Positions 31,707 through 40,673 are shown, counted from the stretch's first letter. The stretch is 64,000 nt of DNA from Amycolatopsis sp. NBC_00345 (GCF_036116635.1 NZ_CP107995.1:744001-808000); one strand, 5' to 3'. Program-made: numbers and translations. Notes: a model not told the origin generated them from the sequence alone.

Positions 31707-34700
31707 CTACTGGCAGGCTTCGCAGTCGGGGTCGTCGATCCGGCAGGCGGCGCCTTCGGTGGCGACGAAGTCGACGTCGTCGACCTTCGGCATCTCCTTG
31801 GGCTCCGGCTTCGCGGCGGGCGGCGTGACGGGCACGGCCGGGACCGCGGCGGCCGGGACCGCGGCGGCCGGGACCGCGGCCGAGGCGGACGGCGCCGGCG
31901 CGACCGACGGGGACGGAGCGGCGGCAGCGGCCGGAGCGGCAGCGGCCGGGGCGGTCGTGGTGGCGGCGGCGGAGACGGCGTTCAGCTTGCCGTCGGTGCC
32001 GCGCAGGGTGCTCTTCTCCACGTGCGTCGCGGACTGGGCGCGCAGGTAGTACGTGGTCTTGAGGCCCTTGTGCCACGCGTAGCGGTACAGCTCGTCGAGC
32101 TTGCGGCCGCTGGGCGCCGCGATGTACAGGTTCAGCGACTGCGCCTGGTCGATCCACTTCTGCCGGACCGAGCCGGCGTCCACGATCCACTTCGACTCGA
32201 TCTCGAACGCGGTGGCGTAGAGCGCCTTCAGGTCGTCCGGCACGCGGTCGATCTGGCCGAGGCTGCCGTCGAAGTACTTCAGGTCGCTGACCATCACCTC
32301 GTCCCACAGGCCGCGGGCTTTGAGGCTCTTGACCAGGTGCGGGTTGACCACGGTGAAGTCGCCGGACATGTTCGACTTGACGAACAGGTTCTGGAACAGC
32401 GGCTCGATCGACTGGCCGACCCCGGAGATGTTGGAGATCGTCGCGGTCGGCGCGATCGCCATCACGTTGGAGTTGCGCATGCCGACGGTCTTGACCCGCT
32501 CGCGCAGCGGCGCCCAGTCGAGCGTCGAGGAGGTGTCGACGTCGAGGCCGTCGCCCTGGCGCGCGTCGATCAGCAGCTGCATCGAGTCGATCGGCAGGAT
32601 GCCGCGGCTCCACAGCGAGCCCTCGAACGACTGGTACTGGCCCCGCTCCTCGGCCAGGTCGGTCGACGCGGAGATCGCGTAGTACGACACGTGCTCCATG
32701 CTGACGTCGGCGAACTTCACCGCGTCGGCGGAGGCGAACGGCACGCCGATCTCGAACAGCGCGTCCTGGAAGCCCATGATGCCCAGGCCCACCGGGCGGT
32801 GGCGCAGGTTGGAGCGGCGCGCCTCCGGGATCGTGTAGAAGTTGATGTCGATCACGTTGTCCAGCATGCGGACGGCCGTGCGCACGGTCTTCTCGAGGCG
32901 CTCGGTGTCGAGCCCTTCGGGGGTGACGTGCTTGAGCAGGTTCACCGAGCCGAGGTTGCAGACCGCGACCTCTTCGGCGTTGGTGTTCAGCGTGATCTCA
33001 GTGCACAGGTTGGACGAGTGCACGACGCCGACGTGCTGCTGCGGCGAGCGCAGGTTGCACGGGTCCTTGAAGGTGATCCACGGGTGGCCGGTCTCGAACA
33101 GCATGGTCAGCATGCGGCGCCACAGCTCGACCGCGCGGAGCTTGCGGAACACCTTGATCTCACCGCGCTCGGCGGCGGCCTCGTACTCGCGGTAACGCTC
33201 GGCGAACGCGTTGCCGTAGAGGTCGTGCAGGTCCGGCGTCTCGTTGGGCGAGAACAGCGTCCACTGCGCGTCGGCCTCGACGCGGCGCAGGAACTCGTCC
33301 GGCACCCAGTTGGCCGTGTTCATGTCGTGCGTGCGGCGGCGGTCGTCACCGGTGTTCTTGCGCAGGTCGAGGAATTCCTCGATGTCCACGTGCCAGGTCT
33401 CGAGGTACGCGCACGCCGCGCCCTTGCGCTTGCCGCCCTGGTTCACCGCGACGGCGGTGTCGTTGGCGATCTTCAGGAACGGCACGACGCCCTGCGACTG
33501 GCCGTTGGTGCCCTTGATGTGCGCGCCGAGGCCGCGGACCGGGGTCCAGTCGTTGCCGAGGCCGCCCGAGTACTTCGCCAGCAGCGCGTTGTTCTTGTAC
33601 GCCTGGAAGATCGAGTCCAGGTCGTCGTCGACGGTGGTCAGGAAGCAGGACGACAGCTGCGCGCGCGTGGTGCCCGAGTTGAACAGCGTCGGGGTGGACG
33701 CCATGAAGTGGAAGCTCGACAGCAGCTCGTAAAACTCGATGGCGCGGGCTTCGCGGTTGTCCTCGCGGATCGCCAGTCCCATCGCGACGCGCATGAAAAA
33801 CGCCTGCGGCAGCTCGAACCGCGTGCCGTTGTGGTGCTGGAAGTACCGGTCGTACAGCGTCTGCAGGCCGAGGAAGCCGAAGTCGAGGTCGCGCTCGGGG
33901 CGGATCGCCTCGGTGATCTTGTCCAGGTCGAAGCGCAGCAGCTCGCCGTCGACCAGCTCCAGCTCGACCGCGCGGCGCAGGTAGGCGCGGAAGTAGGCGG
34001 GGTACTCGGCGGCCATCTCGTCCTGGCTGGCCAGGCGCGGCGTCGCGGCCAGGTAGCTCAGCGCCTCGCCGCGCAGCTTGTCCAGCAGCAGCCGGGCACT
34101 GACGTAGGAGTAGTTCGGCTCCTGCTCGACGAGCACCCGGGCGGCCATGATCTGGGCCAGCGCCAGCTCGTCGGCGCTGATGCCGTCGTAGAGGTTGCGC
34201 TTGGCCTCGGTCAGCACCGGCTCGGCGGACACGTCCTCGAGCCCGGCCACGGCCTCGCCCACGACGTGGGACACGCGGGCCCAGTCGAGCGGGCGCAGGA
34301 CGCCGTCGACGCCCTTGACGCTGAGCGCGACCTCGGCCGGCACCGGCGTAGCGGCTTCGCGGGCCTTGGCGCGCTCCTCGCGGTAGAGCACGTACGCGCG
34401 GGCGACCTTGTGGTGCCCGCCGCGCATCAGGGCCAGCTCGACGAGGTCCTGGATCTGCTCGATGTGCAGGGCGGTCTCCGGCCCGGCGTGGCGCAGCAGG
34501 GAGGCCTCGACCTGCTCGGTCAGCTCGGCGACCACGTGGTGCACGCGGGAGGAAGCGGCGGCGTCGCCGCCCTCGACCGCGAGGAACGCCTTGGTCAGCG
34601 CCACCGTGATCTTGCCGGCGTCGAACGGCGAGACGTTGCCGTCCCGCCGGATGACGTGGACGGCGCTCGGTGTGGTGTCCGACGACGAGGCCGGCCGCTG

Positions 34701-34718
34701 ACCGGTTTCCACTGACAT
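31707..34718 (-). CDS. nrdA: Ribonucleotide reductase large subunit, class I
   Basis: 1003 residues from ATG at 34718, 8 bases after GGAG. The N-terminus has one clear ATP-cone (about 25-115) and a second, weaker cone-like region, as in Chlamydia-type NrdA. The barrel shows STPTLFNSGT, QLSSCFLTT (active-site Cys), SNLCTEITLNT (the N-x-C-x-E radical site) and the second redox Cys in EEVAVCNLGSVNL. The C-terminus ends in DDPDCEACQ, the redox-active CxxC tail that is re-reduced by thioredoxin. Before it is an Ala/Pro-rich linker of about 60 residues with a DNA tandem repeat. With NrdB it forms the NDP reductase. An NrdR-like box lies upstream. Confidence 0.96.
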   Translation of the reverse strand: MSVETGQRPASSSDTTPSAVHVIRRDGNVSPFDAGKITVALTKAFLAVEGGDAAASSRVHHVVAELTEQVEASLLRHAGPETALHIEQIQDLVELALMRGGHHKVARAYVLYREERAKAREAATPVPAEVALSVKGVDGVLRPLDWARVSHVVGEAVAGLEDVSAEPVLTEAKRNLYDGISADELALAQIMAARVLVEQEPNYSYVSARLLLDKLRGEALSYLAATPRLASQDEMAAEYPAYFRAYLRRAVELELVDGELLRFDLDKITEAIRPERDLDFGFLGLQTLYDRYFQHHNGTRFELPQAFFMRVAMGLAIREDNREARAIEFYELLSSFHFMASTPTLFNSGTTRAQLSSCFLTTVDDDLDSIFQAYKNNALLAKYSGGLGNDWTPVRGLGAHIKGTNGQSQGVVPFLKIANDTAVAVNQGGKRKGAACAYLETWHVDIEEFLDLRKNTGDDRRRTHDMNTANWVPDEFLRRVEADAQWTLFSPNETPDLHDLYGNAFAERYREYEAAAERGEIKVFRKLRAVELWRRMLTMLFETGHPWITFKDPCNLRSPQQHVGVVHSSNLCTEITLNTNAEEVAVCNLGSVNLLKHVTPEGLDTERLEKTVRTAVRMLDNVIDINFYTIPEARRSNLRHRPVGLGIMGFQDALFEIGVPFASADAVKFADVSMEHVSYYAISASTDLAEERGQYQSFEGSLWSRGILPIDSMQLLIDARQGDGLDVDTSSTLDWAPLRERVKTVGMRNSNVMAIAPTATISNISGVGQSIEPLFQNLFVKSNMSGDFTVVNPHLVKSLKARGLWDEVMVSDLKYFDGSLGQIDRVPDDLKALYATAFEIESKWIVDAGSVRQKWIDQAQSLNLYIAAPSGRKLDELYRYAWHKGLKTTYYLRAQSATHVEKSTLRGTDGKLNAVSAAATTTAPAAAAPAAAAAPSPSVAPAPSASAAVPAAAVPAAAVPAVPVTPPAAKPEPKEMPKVDDVDFVATEGAACRIDDPDCEACQ
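31836..31880. repeat. 15-bp tandem repeat, three perfect units, in the NrdA C-terminal linker
   Basis: GGCCGGGACCGCGGC occurs three times in a row. On the coding strand it encodes AAVPA-type blocks in the flexible arm that carries the C-terminal redox cysteines. Confidence 0.9.
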
Positions 34719-34859
34719 GCGTGTCTCCAACAGGGTCGAAAAATGGGCGCGTTCAACCGCCACACGGCCGACGGAGGCCGTGCGCTGCGGTTTCACAAAT
34801 CTGCCCGGCGGCCCTTCCTGAGCGGTCTCCCCGTCGCTGGGGGCTGCCGGTTCTCAGAG

Positions 34860-34876
34860 ACTACATCTAGGGGTGT
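34860..34876. promoter_or_regulatory. Candidate NrdR box upstream of nrdA
   Basis: ACTACATCTAGGGGTGT reads ACACCCCTAGATGTAGT on the other strand, close to the NrdR consensus acaCwAtATaTwGtgt and to actinobacterial variants with CTAGATGTAGT. It is 142 bases upstream of the nrdA start. A paired second box, normal for NrdR, was not found with confidence. No NrdR gene is in the window. Confidence 0.45.
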
Positions 34877-34952
34877 CGGCTCGCACGCGCCCCAAGGGGT
34901 GGCGTGTCGTCGGCTCACCCTCGCGGGTTAGCCGATCACTGAGAGCGGCTGC

Positions 34953-35567
34953 TCAGGGCCGTTTCGAGCTGCCGAAACGAAGATCGAAACCGCTCAGCGC
35001 GGCGCTCACGATCGGGCGACGCCCGGCCAGGAAGCCGAGCGGCCCGCGCGGGTTCACGGACCAGTCGGCGGCCGCCGCGGCCGGCTTGAACCGCGCCGTG
35101 ACGGGGCTGTGCTTGGGCCGGCCGTCGAGCGTCTGCGCGATCTCGAACGCGGCGGGCGTGGCGACGGGCAGGCCGGCGCGGCGTGAGAAGGCGGCGGTGG
35201 CGATCCAGTCGTCCGCCGTGGCCGCGGTGAACGTGCGCCCATGGTTGAAGCCGAACGTGGCGAGGTCCTTCGGGATGCCCCACAGCGCCCGGCCGCCGGC
35301 GAGCGAGACCTCGCTGTCGACCCAGATCCCGGTGATCGACGCGGTGGGCCGGCGTCCGCGCACGGCGACGGCGGCGAGCAGCTCGTGGTAGCTCAGCTGC
35401 CCGGGCGGCTGGTAGTCGACCCAGGCGGCGACCACCAGCGCACGGCCGGCCGCGGTCACGGGCTCGGCGCCCTCGGGCAGGGCGGGCAGCTCCGCGACGG
35501 GCAGCCGCCACACCGACAGGTAGGCCTGGCCGGCCAGGCGCCACGGCTCGGGCGGGTAGGCGGTCAC
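34953..35567 (-). CDS. Acetoacetate decarboxylase family protein (ADC-like)
   Basis: 204 residues from GTG at 35567, whose first bases overlap the stop of the enoyl-CoA hydratase gene (GTGA). The sequence fits the ADC-like fold: PPGQLSYHELLAAVAVRG, WVDSEVSLAGGRALWGIPKD and a KDLATFGF segment in the position of the lysine region. It is shorter than solventogenic acetoacetate decarboxylases (about 245 residues), so it may act on another substrate or only bind one. Translational coupling to an enoyl-CoA hydratase suggests a place in acyl-CoA metabolism. Confidence 0.7.
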   Translation of the reverse strand: MTAYPPEPWRLAGQAYLSVWRLPVAELPALPEGAEPVTAAGRALVVAAWVDYQPPGQLSYHELLAAVAVRGRRPTASITGIWVDSEVSLAGGRALWGIPKDLATFGFNHGRTFTAATADDWIATAAFSRRAGLPVATPAAFEIAQTLDGRPKHSPVTARFKPAAAAADWSVNPRGPLGFLAGRRPIVSAALSGFDLRFGSSKRP

Positions 35568-36400
35568 GGGAGCCACGGCAGGTAGGGCGGCAGGTCCGTG
35601 TCGACGCGCATGGTGAATTCCGGCGGGCGCTTCTGGAGGAACGACAGCACGCCTTCGGCGGTGTCGGGGGTGGTGGGCAGGCCGGCGGTCAGCTTCGAGT
35701 CCAGCTCGTGCGCCTCGAACGGCGACGGAGCGCTCGCCATCCGGTAGAGCAGCTGGCGGGTGACGGCGACCGAGACGGGCGCGGTGTTCGCGACGAGGTC
35801 GCGGGCCAGCTCGTAAGCCTTGTCCAGCACGGCTTCCGGCGCGTGGACGCTGTGCACGAGCCCCGCGCTCAGCGCCTCGTCCGGCCCGAACACGCGTCCG
35901 CTGATCATCCAGTCCATGGCCCTGCCCATTCCGACGAGCCGAGGGAGGAACCAGGCCGACGCGCCCTCGGGGTACATGCCGCGGCGGGTGAACACGAAGC
36001 CGAACTTGGAGTCCTCGGCCGCCAGCCGGTAGTCGCAGGACAGGGTGATCGTCAGCCCGCCCCCGACGGACGCGCCCCGCAGCGCGGCGATCACCGGCTT
36101 GTTCATCGTGAAGATCCGCTTCGAGCAGCGGCCCGCGGGCTCCTGCCAGCCGTCGGGCGGCCCGTCGCCGTGGTCGAAGTCGAAGCCGCCGGCGGACAGG
36201 TCCGCGCCGACGGAGAAGTCCTTGCCACTGCCGGTGAGCACGACCACGCGCACGTCCTCGTCGCGGTCGGCGGTGTCCATGGCGTGGCTCAGCTCGTCGG
36301 ACATCCGCACGGTGTAGCCGTTGCGCGCCCGCGGCCGGTTCAGCGTGACCGTCGCGATCCGGCCGGCGACCTCGTAGGTGATCTCGGCGTAGGGCGTCAT
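35564..36400 (-). CDS. Enoyl-CoA hydratase/isomerase family protein
   Basis: 278 residues from ATG at 36400. The crotonase fold is shown by IATVTLNRPRARNGYTVRM (substrate loop), GSGKDFSVGADLSAGG (first oxyanion-hole strand), IAALRGASVGGGLTITLSCD (second oxyanion hole) and FVFTRRGMYPEGASAWFLPR, where the second catalytic Glu is kept (PEGAS). Typical roles are hydration or isomerisation of enoyl-CoA. The gene is coupled to the ADC-like gene by a 4-base overlap. A TGACA-TGTCA dyad sits about 30 bases upstream of its start. Confidence 0.88.
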   Translation of the reverse strand: MTPYAEITYEVAGRIATVTLNRPRARNGYTVRMSDELSHAMDTADRDEDVRVVVLTGSGKDFSVGADLSAGGFDFDHGDGPPDGWQEPAGRCSKRIFTMNKPVIAALRGASVGGGLTITLSCDYRLAAEDSKFGFVFTRRGMYPEGASAWFLPRLVGMGRAMDWMISGRVFGPDEALSAGLVHSVHAPEAVLDKAYELARDLVANTAPVSVAVTRQLLYRMASAPSPFEAHELDSKLTAGLPTTPDTAEGVLSFLQKRPPEFTMRVDTDLPPYLPWLP

Positions 36401-36431
36401 GGGTCCCACGGTAGGCCACACGAGGGGTTGC

Positions 36432-36447
36432 TGACAATGTGTCAATA
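36432..36447. promoter_or_regulatory. TGACA(ATG)TGTCA dyad upstream of the enoyl-CoA hydratase
   Basis: TGACAATGTGTCAATA contains 5-bp perfect arms TGACA/TGTCA. It lies between the divergent hydratase and truncated VOC genes and resembles the dyad at 26602-26620. Operator function is inferred. Confidence 0.35.
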
Positions 36448-36473
36448 ACTCGGGAGGCTGCAATGGTGGGGCC

Positions 36474-36755
36474 ATGATCCGACTCGGCACGGTGGTACTC
36501 GGCGTGGACGACATGGGGCGGGCGCTGGCCTTCTGGCGGCAGGCGCTCAGTTACGTCCTGCGGGACGGTGAGCCGGGGGAGGAGTTCACGGTGCTGGTCC
36601 CGCCCGACGGCGGCGGTTTCGGGCTGTCGTTGCAGCTGAGCGGCTCGCCCGTGCAGGAGTTGCCGCGGGTGCATGTGGACCTGTATGCCGGCAGCGCCGA
36701 GGAGCACGCTGCGGAGTGGAGCCTGGTGTCCCTCGGCGCCTGCTTGGTGTCTTCC
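36474..36755 (+). pseudogene. Truncated VOC-family (glyoxalase-like) gene
   Basis: The first about 85 codons are a good VOC domain start: MIRLGTVVLGVDDMGRALAF, then an EFTVLVPPDGGGFGLSLQL strand pair and PRVHVDLYAGSAEEHAAE. After LVSLGA the expected second half (the DPEGN-type metal region) is missing, and the frame continues into unrelated, basic, low-complexity sequence to 37022. The type VII-associated cassette begins just beyond. The gene was probably cut when that cassette arrived, or by a later deletion. Intact relatives are about 120-130 residues long. Confidence 0.7.
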
Positions 36756-37005
36756 CGACCACGGCGGCGGTACAGCGGCATGATCGAACGACTCGACAAG
36801 GTGGCCAAGGCGCCACTCGAATCAGTCATGATCATCGAAGGCCTCGCCGCCAAGTTTGCCCGGGACGGAGCGTTCCAGGTGTCCGTCCCCTGGGTTTGGT
36901 CGTCCCGTCGTCGAGATCCCCTCTGCGGCAACCCAGACGGGGTGGCCTGGCCATTCCGGCAGACGTGGGTCGCACCTGCGCCTGCCGGAACTGGTTGCCC
37001 TGCCG
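36756..37005. other. Junction sequence of unknown origin
   Basis: Between the VOC remnant and the EspG gene the DNA is open in several frames but shows no family I recognise, no ribosome-binding site with a convincing start, and no palindrome. It is probably the left edge of the acquired cassette with decayed coding sequence. Confidence 0.4.
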
Positions 37006-37779
37006 CTACCCGAGCGCGTTGAGGGTAAGGGTGAGTGCATCGACCAGATGGACGCGGTGGCCGGGATGGAGATTGATCTGCGGGTGGCCGTCCGGGCCGT
37101 CGTTGACGAAACTCAAGACCCGGCCCTCGCGGGTGAAGTCGATGACGGACAGTGTTGTGCTGCGGGTGCGGTCCCCGGCGCTGTCGCGGGTCGCGGCGTA
37201 GAGCTGGTGAACCGCGTCTCGGTCGGCGCGCATCAGGCGCCGCAGTTCGTCGGCCTGTTCGGAGACCTCGGTGAGGGGATCATCGGCACCGTAGTCGCGG
37301 CCGGCATCGTCGTAGTGAGCCTTCGGCACGCGCAACGGCCTGACCCCGCCCGGCGGACGGGTTGGAAGCGCATCCACCAGGCTCTCGACCAAGTCTCGCG
37401 GTCGGACGGGGTCGAGCTGGATCACCTCGTGATCGGTCATCAGCCGGATCGCGTCCCGCCCGGCCTCGGCGGCCAAGATCGCCCCGCTGTCCTGCCCGCC
37501 GCCATAACGAAGGTTGCTCCAGCAGTACACCTCGCGCCGAGCCGTGGCGAGCACCCCGAGCGTGGCCCGATACTGTGGGACGAGCACGCCATCGGAGGAG
37601 GCCAGCCCGAGCCAGTCCAGCGTATCGAGGACACGCTGCCGGAGCGTGGCCGTGGCGTCGTCGGTCCGGTAGGTCTGGTCCGGTTCGACGACGACCGGGA
37701 GTTCACCGAGCCCGGCCAGCTCCCAGGACATGAGGAACACGGGCCGGGGCATCCGCACCGGCCGATCGATCACGCTCAC
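37006..37779 (-). CDS. EspG-family type VII secretion-associated protein
   Basis: 257 residues. It opens with PRPVFLMSWELAGLGELPVV, the strand-helix start of EspG/ESX secretion-associated proteins, and continues with a mixed alpha/beta sequence containing VYCWSNLRYGGG and ending near DGHPQINLHPGHRVHLVDAL. In mycobacteria EspG is a cytosolic chaperone that binds PE-PPE pairs and brings them to the ESX machine. Here it lies 8 bases after a PPE-like gene in the same operon, so it probably chaperones that product. No ESX core gene (EccC and so on) is present in the window. Confidence 0.82.
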   Translation of the reverse strand: MSVIDRPVRMPRPVFLMSWELAGLGELPVVVEPDQTYRTDDATATLRQRVLDTLDWLGLASSDGVLVPQYRATLGVLATARREVYCWSNLRYGGGQDSGAILAAEAGRDAIRLMTDHEVIQLDPVRPRDLVESLVDALPTRPPGGVRPLRVPKAHYDDAGRDYGADDPLTEVSEQADELRRLMRADRDAVHQLYAATRDSAGDRTRSTTLSVIDFTREGRVLSFVNDGPDGHPQINLHPGHRVHLVDALTLTLNALG

Positions 37780-37787
37780 CGGTGTGT

Positions 37788-39131
37788 TCAGCCCCCGATG
37801 GTCGGGGGCGTGGGTGGCAACCCGGTCCGCGGATCCAGCAGCTTGCCGCCGTCATCGTCGATCAGGCTGAATGCGGAATCATCGTCCACGCCGTACTTAC
37901 GCTGGTGCTCCTTGTCGTCCTCGCCTTTGCCCTTGCCGCCGGCCGCGCCCATGCCGCCCATACCCGAGGCACCGCGCGCACCGGCGGCGCCGCGTCCTGC
38001 GGCCGAGCCTCCCGAACCGCGCATGGCACCTTCCTCGCCGGCACCGGACTGCGCACCACGACCAGGTCCGCCGGACAGCCCACGACCGCTCGCCCCACCG
38101 GCTCCACCAGATCCGGACGACGAACCACCGGAACCGAACCCGCCAGGCACGAACCCGCCAGGCACGAACCCACCACTCAGCCCGGGAGACCATGACGAAC
38201 CGCCCCCGGAACCAGGGGAGGAGCCGGGCCCCGGCAGCGGTGGCATCGAACCGGACCTCGGTTCAGGCAGCGACGGGGGGAGGTAGCCCGCAGTCTGGGT
38301 ACCGCCGCCGGATTGGCTGCCCGTCCCAGGAGTCTCGCCCGGCGGTGTGTACCCGGCAGGAAGGGCGTGCCCGTTCGGCACGGAACCACCTCCTGGTGGC
38401 GTGTGCGCAGCGCCGCCCGTACCGGTGAACTCCGACCGCGCCGAGGTATTGCCGTTCGTCCCGCCGCTCGACGTGTGCTGCGAGTGAGAGGTAGCGGGAT
38501 CCTGCGGAGTAATCGTGACCTGGCCATCGAAGGTGGTCAGCTGGCCGTAATCGGACTTCAGGACCTGGCCGCTGGCCTGTGCCTGCTGCGCGTAACCGTG
38601 GTAGCGGTCCAGATTCTCTTGCGCCTGCTTGTTGTAGGTGTTGATCTGGTCTTCGGTGTCGGTGTCCCACGGCGTGGCTGTGTCGAGGAAGTCCTTGTGC
38701 GGCGGGGTGTTCGGCATCGGCTGCAACGCGGCCTTCATCTCATCGAACCCGTGCGCCACATCCGTCAGATTCTGCGCATTGCCGGTATAGGTCTGCCCGG
38801 CGGCAGAAGAAGCATCGCCCAATGGGCGGATTCTCGCCTGCGCGGCATCTGCTCCGCCCCCGGTCCACACCGACTCCAGGCCGGTGCTCAGCTGTTGCAC
38901 ATCCGAACTGGCCTCGTCATGGTCCTTCGCGATGTCGCCGAGCGAGGCCGCGCCTTGATGCCACTCGGTGGCACCCTTGCCGGCCAGAACTTTCTGGACC
39001 AGCTCTGGCGCCGGGACCGCCTGATCACCGGTATTCCCGTGCCACACGTCCGAGGCCCAATCCTCGACATCGTCGACCCGATCGTTGAGCCACTTCACAC
39101 CATCGCCGACCCAGTCGAACATACCCATCAC
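37788..39131 (-). CDS. PPE/WXG-like secretion substrate with Gly/Pro-rich tail
   Basis: 447 residues. The N-terminal about 180 residues are helical, with KWLNDRVDDVEDWASDVWHG, a WTGGGADAAQARI segment typical of WXG/PPE-type helical hairpins, and a heptad-like stretch. From about residue 200 it is a long low-complexity tail rich in Gly, Ser and Pro with repeats such as GGFVPGG, ending in DPRTGLPPTPPTIGG. It has no signal peptide. Such proteins are exported by type VII systems with help from EspG. The start ATGATG overlaps the upstream lipoprotein stop. Function outside the cell is unknown. Confidence 0.75.
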   Translation of the reverse strand: MMGMFDWVGDGVKWLNDRVDDVEDWASDVWHGNTGDQAVPAPELVQKVLAGKGATEWHQGAASLGDIAKDHDEASSDVQQLSTGLESVWTGGGADAAQARIRPLGDASSAAGQTYTGNAQNLTDVAHGFDEMKAALQPMPNTPPHKDFLDTATPWDTDTEDQINTYNKQAQENLDRYHGYAQQAQASGQVLKSDYGQLTTFDGQVTITPQDPATSHSQHTSSGGTNGNTSARSEFTGTGGAAHTPPGGGSVPNGHALPAGYTPPGETPGTGSQSGGGTQTAGYLPPSLPEPRSGSMPPLPGPGSSPGSGGGSSWSPGLSGGFVPGGFVPGGFGSGGSSSGSGGAGGASGRGLSGGPGRGAQSGAGEEGAMRGSGGSAAGRGAAGARGASGMGGMGAAGGKGKGEDDKEHQRKYGVDDDSAFSLIDDDGGKLLDPRTGLPPTPPTIGG

Positions 39132-39745
39132 GAACCCGCTTTCTGCCGCAGGTTGGTGACCACCATGTCCGCCACCCGCGCCGCCAGCTCACACGGATCC
39201 GCCTTACCCCTTTTAGCGTAGCTCAACTGCAACGTCGCATTGAACGAGAGATCGTCCGCAACGCCGACACTCACCGTGCAGATGTCGCCTGTTTTCTCAC
39301 CCTGCTTGTCGGCGTATCCGACGGCCGGGAAGCCCTGGATCGGCGGGAGGACCCGCCACAACGTCACCTTTGGCTTGGCGTTCTTATACGCAGCACTGAG
39401 ACCCTGGTGATCCTGTGTTGTGTAGCTCACCGAGACAGCTGCGTCAGCGTGCCAGTCGCAGTCCGGGCCGAGGCCGGCTGTGGAGTCTGGTTTGCCTTGT
39501 GGCGCGGTGCCGAGGATCTGTTTGAGCTGGTCCGGGGTCAACGCGCCTTGGCAGGGATCACCGGAGAGCACGGACTCCGGGAGCGGGTGATCGACCTTGG
39601 GGGCGCCGCTGTGCGGCAACGCCTCGCCGACGGGCGACGGCGGGGTACTCGCGGGGGCAGCGGCCGGTTTCCCGGAACAGCCCGCTGCCAGGGCAACGGT
39701 CACGACCATGCCGGCCAACGTCAGTAGCGCTCGGGAAGTCCTCAC
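39128..39745 (-). CDS. DUF3558-type secreted lipoprotein
   Basis: 205 residues. A signal peptide ends in the lipobox LAAGC (Cys about 23). The mature part has Cys in GDPCQGAL, DCDWHADA and ICTVSVG and CELAARVADMVV, the pattern of DUF3558 lipoproteins found beside EspG/PPE-like genes in Pseudonocardiaceae. It should sit on the outer face of the membrane. It overlaps both neighbours by 4 bases (ATGA-type), so the whole set is one operon. Its role is unknown. Confidence 0.82.
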   Translation of the reverse strand: MRTSRALLTLAGMVVTVALAAGCSGKPAAAPASTPPSPVGEALPHSGAPKVDHPLPESVLSGDPCQGALTPDQLKQILGTAPQGKPDSTAGLGPDCDWHADAAVSVSYTTQDHQGLSAAYKNAKPKVTLWRVLPPIQGFPAVGYADKQGEKTGDICTVSVGVADDLSFNATLQLSYAKRGKADPCELAARVADMVVTNLRQKAGS

Positions 39746-40194
39746 GCGAACCCCTTGTCTTCGCCCGGAGCCACGTTCTTGATGTCGGCCGCCGCCTGCT
39801 CGTCCGAGGATTCGGTGATCCCCAATGCCTGCTCCAGCCGGGAGACCAGCTGAGCCGCGTAGTTGTACGCAAGCTCGGCCTGATCTCTGCCCCCGCCGAG
39901 AACTCCGCTGTTGTGGTCTTGACCCACCATGAGACTGTTGTAGCCATTGCTGCCCGGCTCATCCGCCGGCGGGTTCATCCCAAGCGCGTCCGCCGCCTTT
40001 CGACGCATATCCATGTACTTGTCGCGAACGCGCTTGGCCACGACGAGCATGTTACGTGCTTCGTCGGTGCTCATGGCGAAGCCTGGCCCCGATGGTGTGG
40101 CACCCCCTCCGTAGGCGCCTCCGCCGCCCGGCTGGTCGGTGATCGCGAAGCCGAGTCCTTCGAGCCAGTTCGGTCCGGCCGCAGGTTGAGACAC
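39742..40194 (-). CDS. Small helical protein of the type VII cassette
   Basis: 150 residues from GTG at 40194, which follows AGAGGGG. The N-terminal third is Gly/Pro-rich; then a helical part has MSTDEARNMLVVAKRVRDKY and LAYNYAAQLVSRLEQALGI. It has no signal peptide or membrane segment. The length and all-helical character resemble ESX-associated WXG-like partners, but no WXG motif is present. It is first in the four-gene operon and overlaps the lipoprotein gene by 4 bases. It may pair with the PPE-like protein. Confidence 0.65.
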   Translation of the reverse strand: MSQPAAGPNWLEGLGFAITDQPGGGGAYGGGATPSGPGFAMSTDEARNMLVVAKRVRDKYMDMRRKAADALGMNPPADEPGSNGYNSLMVGQDHNSGVLGGGRDQAELAYNYAAQLVSRLEQALGITESSDEQAAADIKNVAPGEDKGFA

Positions 40195-40316
40195 TGATCT
40201 ACCCCTCTGGTGACACCCGTTCACGCTGCAGAGCGGTCCACCCAAAGACTGTCTGCAAATGATTACAGTAACGGACTGATCACCGAGCGGGAGTTACTTC
40301 CGGGAAACCGTGATCG

Positions 40317-40673
40317 TCAACCCAAGGTGTCTTTGGGCAATAGTTTCTGGTGACGGCGGGTCATGGCTTCGTACTCGACATACGCGCGGGAGTTCTCCGG
40401 CCCGCCGGCGGCCATCATCTCGTCATGGGCGATGCTCTGCGCGGCGTTCACGCTGGCCATCTGCTCCATGTATCCGACCGCGCGTCGTGTCTCGTCCCGC
40501 CGGTCGGCGGCGTGGGGCGTGCCGTGCTCGGCCAACCTGCTGTACAAGGCGGCGGCATCCGTCAGGGCGTTGGCTGCTTCCTGCGCCCACACCACATGCA
40601 GCCGAAGGTAGTCACCGAACGTCATCCGGCTGCTGCTGCCGTCGTCCGGCCCAGCGTTCTCCGTCTCGCCCAC
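40317..40673 (-). CDS. Hypothetical helical protein upstream of the type VII cassette
   Basis: 118 residues from GTG at 40673. It is mostly helical and charged, with LHVVWAQEAANALTDAAALY and YMEQMASVNAAQSIAHDEMM, and no signal peptide, Cys or membrane helix. I do not recognise the family. Its strand, size and position (122 bases before the operon) suggest it belongs to the cassette. Confidence 0.55.
   Translation of the reverse strand: MGETENAGPDDGSSSRMTFGDYLRLHVVWAQEAANALTDAAALYSRLAEHGTPHAADRRDETRRAVGYMEQMASVNAAQSIAHDEMMAAGGPENSRAYVEYEAMTRRHQKLLPKDTLG

Noticed and set aside
30507..34715. A 1402-codon open frame on the plus strand opposite nrdB and nrdA
   Set aside because: It is a mirror of codon bias in GC-rich genes. 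It shows Val/Leu/Arg/Asp-rich low-complexity sequence with no domain, while the minus strand has complete NrdA and NrdB.
34719..34952. A cobalamin riboswitch before nrdA, as in some streptomycetes
   Set aside because: None of the conserved blocks (GTGNNAATC, B12 box) is present; only an NrdR-like box was found.
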